Source: Planctomycetaceae bacterium
Lineage (GTDB): Bacteria; Planctomycetota; Phycisphaerae; Phycisphaerales; SM1A02
Direction: 5' to 3'
Assembly (NCBI GenBank): GCA_027488265.1
Contig: JAIYCA010000062.1
Coordinates: 1 to 11,468, forward strand
Length of the DNA stretch: 11,468 nt
Both the position numbers and the translations under genes were made by a program. A model generated the notes under the pieces. The model did no database searches and was not told where the DNA came from. It worked only from the letters and a program-made list of their open reading frames with translations. Positions 6,369 to 11,468 of the stretch are shown piece after piece; position 1 is the stretch's first letter, and each line of letters starts with the position of its first letter.

Positions 6369-6370
6369 CC

Positions 6371-6398
6371 TTTACGTCTGCCAAGAACTCTGTATACT
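6371..6398 (+). promoter_or_regulatory. Sigma-70-type promoter for tRNA-Arg
   Basis: TTTACG (6371-6376) and TATACT (6393-6398) are 16 bp apart, and the tRNA begins 13 bp after the -10. The -35 is imperfect, but the -10 and spacer match the tRNA-Val promoter. Confidence 0.6.
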
Positions 6399-6411
6399 TT
6401 GCCCCTCGGTT

Positions 6412-6485
6412 GCGACCGTAGCTCAACTGGATAGAGCACGAGCCTACGAAGCTCGGGGTTGCAGGTTCGACTCCTGCCGGTCGCG
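6412..6485 (+). tRNA. tRNA-Arg (anticodon ACG)
   Basis: A complete 74-nt cloverleaf: acceptor GCGACCG/CGGTCGC with perfect pairing, D stem GCTC/GAGC with a GG-containing loop, anticodon stem CGAGC/GCTCG with loop CTACGAA, a 5-nt variable loop, and T stem GCAGG/CCTGC with loop TTCGACT. The anticodon at 6446-6448 is ACG; A34 is expected to be deaminated to inosine, so that it reads CGU, CGC and CGA. The discriminator is G, and CCA is not encoded. It forms its own unit with the promoter and terminator on either side. Confidence 0.96.
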
Positions 6486-6495
6486 TTCCAAAACG

Positions 6496-6532
6496 AAAGA
6501 CGTCCCGATTGCTCGGGACGTCTTTGTTTTTG
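6496..6532 (+). terminator. Rho-independent terminator of tRNA-Arg
   Basis: A perfect 13-bp stem, AAAGACGTCCCGA (6496-6508) with TCGGGACGTCTTT (6513-6525), closes a TTGC loop and is followed by GTTTTTG. The A-rich left arm would also give it terminator character for - strand transcripts reading out of the nuo operon. Confidence 0.9.
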
Positions 6533-6592
6533 CGTTGTTCCTTTGGCGCTGATCGAGTGTCGCTGACCGTGGTCTCGCTGTGAAGTTACGAA

Positions 6593-6616
6593 GTGACGTT
6601 CCTGAAGGGACGTCAC
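6593..6616 (-). terminator. Hairpin after nuoN, probable end of the nuo operon
   Basis: Read on the - strand, GTGACGTCCC and GGAACGTCAC form a 10-bp stem (one G-U) around a TTCA loop, 29 nt past the nuoN stop. Only a broken T-rich stretch (TTCGTAACTTC) follows, so termination may be partial, with the tRNA-Arg terminator as a backup. Confidence 0.5.
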
Positions 6617-6645
6617 CGCCGAGACTCCTTCCCCTTCGCCAACGT

Positions 6646-8310
6646 TTAGCGCGCAGCGATCTTCGCGCCAGTCGAGCCGGCGGCTGGGTCGAGTACCGCG
6701 GCGTCGACCGCGTCGGTTTCCACCGCGCCCGCCGCAGCCTCGATCGATTGGGTCGTCGGCACTTCGGTTGCGGCAGAGGCGGTCACGAGCCGTTCGATCG
6801 CAAGCGGCATGACAAGCACGCCCACACCGCAGACGACGGCAGCGACCCGTGGCCACGAGCTTGGAACAGCGTGCACCGCGTCGGTACGCGCCGTGGGACT
6901 GCCGAGCATCGGCACGGCAACGAGCTGCAGGTAGTAGAACGCGCTAACCGCGGTCGTCACGGCCGCGATGATGACAAGCGCCGTTTGGCCGTGGTCGATC
7001 GCCGCCGCGAACAGTGCGAGCTTGCCGAAGAAGCCGATGAGCGGGGGAATACCGATGAGGCCGATGGCGCTCAATGCAAGCATCCACGCGAGCGCGGGCT
7101 GGCGCTGACGGAGACCAGAGAGGTCGTCGAGCGTCTCGACTTCTTCGCCCTGTCGCTCGAGCGAGCCGAGCACCGCGAAGACCGCGGTGTTCATGACGCC
7201 GTAGCCAATCAGGTAGAAGAGAATCGAGTTGTAGCCGGCGCCGGGTCCGGTCACGATCCCGATCAGCAGGTAACCCGACTGCGCAATCGAGCTGTAGGCA
7301 AGCATGCGCTTGACGTTGCGCTGCAGCAGCGCACCGATGTTGCCAAGCACCATCGTGAGCACCGCGATCATCCAGAGCGTCGCGAGAATCGCGTTGGGAA
7401 GAACCGCGGTCGCCGCGCCGGAGGCGTCGGTCGCAGGCGTCCAGAAGACGCCGAGGAGCACCATAAGCGCCACCGCACCCGCGATCTTCGGCATGAAGCC
7501 GAGGAACGCCGTCGTCTGTGAGCCGGCGCCTTCGTAGACGTCGGGCGCGTAGAAGTGCATCGGAACTGCCGCGAGTTTGAACGCGATACCGAGGATCGCC
7601 ATCACGCCGCCGAGAATCGCAAGCGTCGGGAGCTCCGGCATGTTCGCGAAGACCATGCGCATCTCTGCAAGGTCAAGCGTTCCCGAAGCGCCGTAGAGCA
7701 GCGCGAATCCGTAGAGGAACGTCGCCGCCGACAGTGCGCCGAGATAGAAGTACTTCACCGCAGCTTCCTGCGCACGACGGCTACCGCGGCTCACCGCGAC
7801 CATCACGTACGTCGGAAGGCTCGAAAGTTCGATCGCGAGGAAGAGCCAGATGAGGTCGTTCGCGTTTGCGATGAGCATCGTGCCCGCGAGCGAGAGCAGG
7901 AAGAACGCGAAGTACTCACCGCGCATCACGCGGATCGGATCGAACGCAGCGCCACCCGAATCGAACGCCTCTTCAAGTCGGCGATCGATCGCAGGGCCAG
8001 CGATCATGACAAGCAGAATGCCGATCACGGCGATCAGTGCCTTCACGAAGCCGCCGAGTTGCGGGAGCAGCAGGTTGCTCGTTTCGACCGCGTCGGTGCG
8101 ATAGACGTACGCGGTGACGCCGATCGAGCCGAGCAGGAAGAGCGCGGTGACGGTTGGTACGGCGCGACGAATCGCCGTCGAGCGCGCGAGTCCGAGGACC
8201 GCGACGACGACTGATCCAACGAAGAGCAGGATCTCAGGCGCAATCAGCGTCAACTTCGACGACATATTTGATGCGGCGAGCAGCGAGGAAATCATGGTGG
8301 TATCCGGCAT
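6646..8310 (-). CDS. nuoN: NADH-quinone oxidoreductase subunit N
   Basis: An antiporter-like membrane subunit of respiratory complex I, one of the three proton-translocating modules of the membrane arm. The 554-residue product is hydrophobic throughout, with about 14 predicted helices. Family landmarks are visible: E161 in the AIELSSLPTYVM helix, K245 in GIAFKLAAVPMHFYAPDVYEG, the RNVKRMLAYSSIAQSGYLLIG broken-helix segment (331-351), and K430 in GFFGKLALF, where NuoM and NuoL paralogues differ. Odd: the protein runs about 45 residues past the last helix as an Ala/Thr/Val-rich tail (about 510-554). The ATG at 8310 lies 27 nt after the nuoM stop without a clear Shine-Dalgarno; ATG at 8295 is an alternative. 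It is the last gene of the nuoL-nuoM-nuoN run. Confidence 0.96.
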   Translation of the reverse strand: MPDTTMISSLLAASNMSSKLTLIAPEILLFVGSVVVAVLGLARSTAIRRAVPTVTALFLLGSIGVTAYVYRTDAVETSNLLLPQLGGFVKALIAVIGILLVMIAGPAIDRRLEEAFDSGGAAFDPIRVMRGEYFAFFLLSLAGTMLIANANDLIWLFLAIELSSLPTYVMVAVSRGSRRAQEAAVKYFYLGALSAATFLYGFALLYGASGTLDLAEMRMVFANMPELPTLAILGGVMAILGIAFKLAAVPMHFYAPDVYEGAGSQTTAFLGFMPKIAGAVALMVLLGVFWTPATDASGAATAVLPNAILATLWMIAVLTMVLGNIGALLQRNVKRMLAYSSIAQSGYLLIGIVTGPGAGYNSILFYLIGYGVMNTAVFAVLGSLERQGEEVETLDDLSGLRQRQPALAWMLALSAIGLIGIPPLIGFFGKLALFAAAIDHGQTALVIIAAVTTAVSAFYYLQLVAVPMLGSPTARTDAVHAVPSSWPRVAAVVCGVGVLVMPLAIERLVTASAATEVPTTQSIEAAAGAVETDAVDAAVLDPAAGSTGAKIAAR

Positions 8311-8337
8311 GGGAGACGGTTGCTTTCCGGGTCGCGC

Positions 8338-10065
8338 TCAGCGCGTTTGATTCACTTCGTTCGTGCGCGATGTTGGCTCGGTCGCGGTGACAACATCCGC
8401 GATCGCAACCTCTGGGGAGCCAGCGGCGGTCGCCGGGAGGAGCGAGCCATTCGCCGCATACTCAGTCACCAACGCGGGGTAACCCGCGAGCACCTTCTCG
8501 GCGCTCGGGGTGATCGCTTCCAGCATCGGCTTTGGATAGAAACCGATCGCCAAGCACACAATGGCGAGCGGAACAAGGATGCCGATTTCGCGTGCGCTCA
8601 GGTCGCGCGGCAGCGTCGAACCATGTGTGGCGTGCGAGCCGCCGTGGTCCTGCGCGCCGCCGTGGCCGTGCGCATCACCATGACCGTCGCCGTGTGGCTC
8701 GCGAAGCGGCCCCCACACCAACTTGCCGAGCATGATGAGGAGATACATCGCGGCGAGGATGAGACCCGAACCCGCAATCAACGCCCACCACGGCCCGAGA
8801 AGCCCTGGGTAGTTGCTCGCGCCTGGCTCAGCGATGAAGCAACCCATGAGGCACAGGAATTCGCCGACGAAGCCGTTGAGACCAGGCAAGCCAAGGCTCG
8901 CGAACGTGAACAGCACCATGAAGAACGACCAGACGGGCATCTTCTTGAAGAGGCCGCCGAGTTCATCCATGTTCTTCGTGTTGTATCTCTCGTAGATCAT
9001 TCCGATGCAAAGGAAGAGCTCGCCGGTCGAGAGGCCGTGGTTGGTCATGTACATGACCGAACCGGTCGCGCCGAGTGGGTTCAGCGCGAAGAGGCCGAGC
9101 ATGCAGAAGCCAAGGTGGCTGACCGAGCTGTAGGCGATGAGCTTCTTCGCGTCTTTCTGCACCCAGCAGATGAGCGCCGTGTTCACGATCGCGATCACGC
9201 AAAGAATCGCGAAGAACTGGTCGAGTTCGACGCCGCCGACGGGCGCGGTTGGAAGTGCGATGCGATAGACGCCGTACGTGCCGAGCTTGAGCAGGGTGCC
9301 GGCGAGGATGACAGAGCCCGCTGTCGGCGCTTGATCGTGCGCAAGCGGCAGCCACGTGTGCACCGGGAAGAGCGGAACCTTCACCGCGAAACCAGCCATC
9401 AGCAGGATGAAGACCCAGTACTGGGTCGTGCGATCCATCGCCGTCGAGCAGTGATTCGCGAGCGCAGCGAGGTCAAAGGTCCACTGACCGCCGTGCGCAT
9501 TCGCGTAGTTCGCTGCGATGTAAATGATGCCCGAGAGCGTGAGGACCGAACCGAGGAAGGTGTAGAGGAAGAACTTGATGCTCGCGGGGCGACGATCCTT
9601 GCCGCCGAAGATCGAGATCAAGAAGAACATCGGGACGAGCGTGAACTCGTACGCCGTGTAGAACATGATCGCGTCCTTCGCGAGGAAGACGCCGACCATC
9701 GCTGCTTCAAGCAGCATGAACCAGCCGTAGTACTCCTTCTCACGCTCGGTCACCGCGGTGAATGAGCCGATCATCGCGAGCGGCATCAGGAAGGTCGTGA
9801 GGAGGATCAGCATCAATCCGACGCTGTCGGTGCCCATCGTGAGCGAGATGCCAAGCGATGGCATGATCGAGATGCCCGCTTCGGCGGGATGCATCGAACC
9901 ATCGCTCCAACCGGGGAACGACCATGCGAACGCAAGCGAGACCACGAACGCCGCGAGGCTGCCGAAGGTCGCGATCCATTTCGCCGTCCGCGAGGGAGCG
10001 AGCGACACGGCGGCTGCAGCCGCGATGGGCACGAGGAGGAGAAGGTAGGTAAGGGCTGGAAGCAT
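8338..10065 (-). CDS. nuoM: NADH-quinone oxidoreductase subunit M
   Basis: A proton-pumping antiporter-like subunit of complex I; 575 residues, longer than the roughly 500 usual for the family. Landmarks: the helix-5 glutamate E140 in TAYEFTLVPMFFLI, K229 in AVKVPLFPVHTWLPLAHDQA with H243-D244 nearby, K260 in AGTLLKLGTYG, the KDAKKLIAYSSVSHLGF segment (304-320), and E402 in LNGFVGEFL. Odd: a His-rich insert at 458-481 (seven His among Gly/Asp) lies between the LVWGPLRE helix end and the REIGILVPLAIV helix. A polar tail of about 45 residues (531-575) follows the last family-like segment. A weak GGA lies 8-9 nt before the ATG at 10065. Transcribed from nuoL towards nuoN. Confidence 0.97.
   Translation of the reverse strand: MLPALTYLLLLVPIAAAAAVSLAPSRTAKWIATFGSLAAFVVSLAFAWSFPGWSDGSMHPAEAGISIMPSLGISLTMGTDSVGLMLILLTTFLMPLAMIGSFTAVTEREKEYYGWFMLLEAAMVGVFLAKDAIMFYTAYEFTLVPMFFLISIFGGKDRRPASIKFFLYTFLGSVLTLSGIIYIAANYANAHGGQWTFDLAALANHCSTAMDRTTQYWVFILLMAGFAVKVPLFPVHTWLPLAHDQAPTAGSVILAGTLLKLGTYGVYRIALPTAPVGGVELDQFFAILCVIAIVNTALICWVQKDAKKLIAYSSVSHLGFCMLGLFALNPLGATGSVMYMTNHGLSTGELFLCIGMIYERYNTKNMDELGGLFKKMPVWSFFMVLFTFASLGLPGLNGFVGEFLCLMGCFIAEPGASNYPGLLGPWWALIAGSGLILAAMYLLIMLGKLVWGPLREPHGDGHGDAHGHGGAQDHGGSHATHGSTLPRDLSAREIGILVPLAIVCLAIGFYPKPMLEAITPSAEKVLAGYPALVTEYAANGSLLPATAAGSPEVAIADVVTATEPTSRTNEVNQTR
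8623..8694 (-). other. nuoM: His-rich insert coding segment in nuoM
   Basis: Codons 458-481 encode H458, H462, H466, H468, H474, H478 and H481, mostly as HG units. The position, just before a C-terminal membrane helix, matches the longer insert in nuoL. Confidence 0.85.
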
Positions 10066-10093
10066 CGTGCGTTCCGAATGTCAACTGCACGTG

Positions 10094-10114
10094 GAGTGCG
10101 GTGAGTGCGGTGAG
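10094..10114. repeat. 9-bp tandem duplication in the nuoL-nuoM spacer
   Basis: GAGTGCGGT occurs twice in direct succession (10094-10102 and 10103-10111), followed by GAG. It is short and probably a replication-slippage product. Confidence 0.5.
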
Positions 10115-10151
10115 TTTGTCTGTGTGTTCGTCTTCGAATTGGTCGCGGAGT

Positions 10152-10199
10152 GAGCAATCTGCTCTTGAGGTCTGCTCGATCACGCGCTGATGAGCGCGT
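10152..10199. other. Two small hairpins in the nuoL-nuoM spacer
   Basis: GAGCA/TGCTC (10152-10156 and 10160-10164) closes a 3-nt loop. ACGCGCT/AGCGCGT (10182-10188 and 10193-10199) closes a 4-nt GATG loop. Both lie in the 151-bp spacer before nuoM, a large gap compared with the 27 nt between nuoM and nuoN. Neither has a T tract on the - strand, so they may modulate or process the mRNA rather than terminate it. Confidence 0.4.
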
Positions 10200-10216
10200 T
10201 CAAGCATCGCCTCAAC

Positions 10217-11468
10217 TTAGGCGGCGCCACCCTGCAGCCAGAGCCAGAAGACCCACGCTGCGATGAGGGCAACGCCGAACGCCATCGTCCATGCGTAGCC
10301 TTGGAGGACGCCGTTGTAGAGCGGTTGGAAGACGCGTGCGAGTCCGGCAGGGACACGCGCGCCGCCATCGACGAACACGCCGTCGATGACGTTCTTGTCG
10401 AAGAACTCGAAGATGTGGCCGAGCGCGCGCGCTGGCACGCGGAAGAGCGCATGGTAGATCTCGTCGACATACCACTTGTTCTCCATCGCAATCGGCAGCC
10501 AACGCGTGAGGCTGTTCGAAAGCAGCGTCTGGCGCAGTCCGTCGGCGGCCTTGCGATTGAAGAGGTGGAAGAACGCGGCGATCGCGATACCGAGGATGCC
10601 AGCAACGCTCGCGACGACGCTCGTCGCGGCGTGGACGTCGGCGATGCCGGTGAAGGACAGCGCGTGCGCATGTGCGCCGCCAGAGCCGTGGTCGTGGGCA
10701 GGAATACCGCCCGCGGCCGACGAATGCGCCACCATCTGCATCACCCAGTTGTTCTCTTGGTGCGGTCCACCGAGGTACGCAGGAACGGCCGCGAGAATCG
10801 CACCGAGGCAGATCAGGAGCAGCACGCCATTGATCGCGAGGCGCGGACCGTGGGGGTGCCACTCGCCGTGACCGTTGGCGTGGCCGTGGCCGTGGCCGTG
10901 ACCGCCGCCATGACCGTGACCATCATCCGCGCCATGTCCATGTCCGTGGTCGTGACCATGATCGTCACCACCATGACCATGGAGTTCATCACCCGGCTCG
11001 TACTTCGTCGGGCCGCCGCAGACGCGGAACCACACACGGAACGTGTAGTACGCCGTGAGAAACGCGGTGAAGACCGCGATCCAACCGAGGAGAACGAATC
11101 GATCGTTCCCGCTGCCGAACGCTTGCGCGATGATCGAATCCTTCGAGAAGAAGCCTGCCGTGAACGGGAAGCCTGCGAGGCAGAGGCAGCCGATCAGGAA
11201 CGTCCAACTGATGATGCCGAAGCCCTTCACGTTGCGGAGGCCCGACATCTTGCGGAGGTCGAGTTGTCCCGCCATACCGTGCATGATCGCGCCGCAGCAC
11301 AAGAAGAGGAGTGCCTTGAAGAACGCGTGCGTGAAGACGTGATAGACCGCGCCGAAGGTCGTGCCAACGCCGAGGCCGAGGAACATGTATCCGAGCTGCG
11401 AGACGGTGGAGTACGCCATCACGCGTTTGATGTCGTACTGCGCCATGCCGATCGTGGCAGCGAGCAGC
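10217..11468 (-). CDS. nuoL: NADH-quinone oxidoreductase subunit L, C-terminal part (5' end outside window)
   Basis: The distal antiporter-like subunit of complex I. The frame is open to the right edge, so about 416 C-terminal residues are visible. Counting from the Met encoded at 11446: DIKRVMAYSTVSQLGYMFLG (5-24), THAFFKALLFLCCGAIMH (39-56), a KMSGLRNVKG segment, GFFSKDSII (98-106, the conserved helix-12 motif) and TAYYTFRVWF (131-140). A very His-rich insert follows (156-199, 16 His in 44 residues), then the LAINGVLLLICLGAILAAVP helix, a second smaller His cluster (251-261), and the long C-terminal lateral helix region ending with a final membrane segment (AFGVALIAAWVFWLWL). The stop is TAA at 10217. 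It is followed by a 151-bp spacer and nuoM. Confidence 0.96.
   Translation of the reverse strand, partial: LLAATIGMAQYDIKRVMAYSTVSQLGYMFLGLGVGTTFGAVYHVFTHAFFKALLFLCCGAIMHGMAGQLDLRKMSGLRNVKGFGIISWTFLIGCLCLAGFPFTAGFFSKDSIIAQAFGSGNDRFVLLGWIAVFTAFLTAYYTFRVWFRVCGGPTKYEPGDELHGHGGDDHGHDHGHGHGADDGHGHGGGHGHGHGHANGHGEWHPHGPRLAINGVLLLICLGAILAAVPAYLGGPHQENNWVMQMVAHSSAAGGIPAHDHGSGGAHAHALSFTGIADVHAATSVVASVAGILGIAIAAFFHLFNRKAADGLRQTLLSNSLTRWLPIAMENKWYVDEIYHALFRVPARALGHIFEFFDKNVIDGVFVDGGARVPAGLARVFQPLYNGVLQGYAWTMAFGVALIAAWVFWLWLQGGAA
10850..10981 (-). repeat. nuoL: Low-complexity His/Gly-coding repeat in nuoL
   Basis: On the + strand this stretch reads as imperfect tandem hexamers of the CCGTGG / CCATGA type, encoding HG, HD and HGH units. 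Sixteen His fall within 44 codons. It lies in frame, with no disruption of the reading frame, so it is an expanded loop rather than an inserted element. Confidence 0.85.

Noticed and set aside
5272..6426. A 384-codon open frame on the - strand across the beta-helix gene
   Set aside because: The + strand frame has a signal peptide, beta-helix repeats and a dockerin tail. The antisense frame is Arg/Cys-rich shadow sequence and runs into the tRNA gene.
6412..6540. tRNA-Arg 3' end considered as a phage attachment site
   Set aside because: No integrase gene and no second copy of the tRNA 3' end are found in the window; the gene is followed by its own terminator and then the nuo operon.
6580..7521. 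A 313-codon open frame on the + strand across nuoN
   Set aside because: It is antisense to nuoN and composed mostly of Arg, His, Asp and Glu; there is no ribosome site or domain.
8320..9765. A 481-codon open frame on the + strand across nuoM
   Set aside because: It is antisense to a well-conserved nuoM and has a charged, repetitive composition without recognisable motifs.
10850..10981. The repeated CCGTGG/CCATGA units considered as a CRISPR-like or VNTR array
   Set aside because: The units are 6-bp imperfect repeats without spacers and lie in frame inside nuoL, encoding the His-rich loop.

Overview
The window looks like a chromosomal segment of a GC-rich planctomycete, most likely of the class Phycisphaerae. 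The main reason is the secreted beta-helix protein, which ends in a two-repeat, dockerin-like, Cys-bracketed tail of a style I associate with Phycisphaerae. Weak Shine-Dalgarno signals at most starts and tRNA genes without an encoded CCA fit this. The assignment is inferred from sequence style; no taxonomic marker is present.

Layout, left to right. (1) The 3' part of gltX (glutamyl-tRNA synthetase, + strand) is followed by a tRNA-Val(GAC) gene with its own promoter and a strong hairpin terminator. (2) Two small + strand genes follow: a single-pass membrane protein of unknown function, preceded by an Arg-rich 22-codon ORF whose stop overlaps its TTG start, and an 84-residue protein built from three copies of a Cys/His module that looks zinc-binding. 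(3) Convergent with them, on the - strand, is a tight three-gene set read right to left: a small PGPGW/DUF454-like membrane protein, a membrane-anchored thioredoxin-fold protein without the catalytic CxxC, and a DEDDh (DnaQ-like) 3'-5' exonuclease. (4) A divergent 200-bp spacer leads into a + strand gene for a secreted parallel beta-helix protein with a dockerin-like C-terminus. (5) A spacer with predicted hairpins leads to tRNA-Arg(ACG), with a promoter and a 13-bp-stem terminator. (6) The rest is the end of a respiratory complex I operon on the - strand, in the usual order nuoL (5' end outside the window), nuoM, nuoN, with a hairpin after nuoN.

How they work together: NuoL, NuoM and NuoN are the three antiporter-like proton-pumping subunits of the membrane arm of NADH:quinone oxidoreductase. 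NuoL and NuoM both carry strikingly His-rich inserts in an equivalent loop before a C-terminal membrane helix. GltX and the two tRNAs belong to translation. The small membrane, zinc-module, thioredoxin-fold and exonuclease genes have no obvious shared pathway, and I do not assign one.

I did not find a clearly new defence or mobile system. The most distinctive items are the triple Cys/His-module protein, the CxxC-less thioredoxin-like protein in its compact operon, the paired His-rich inserts in complex I, the insertion after the KMSKR loop of GltX, and the Arg-rich upstream ORF.
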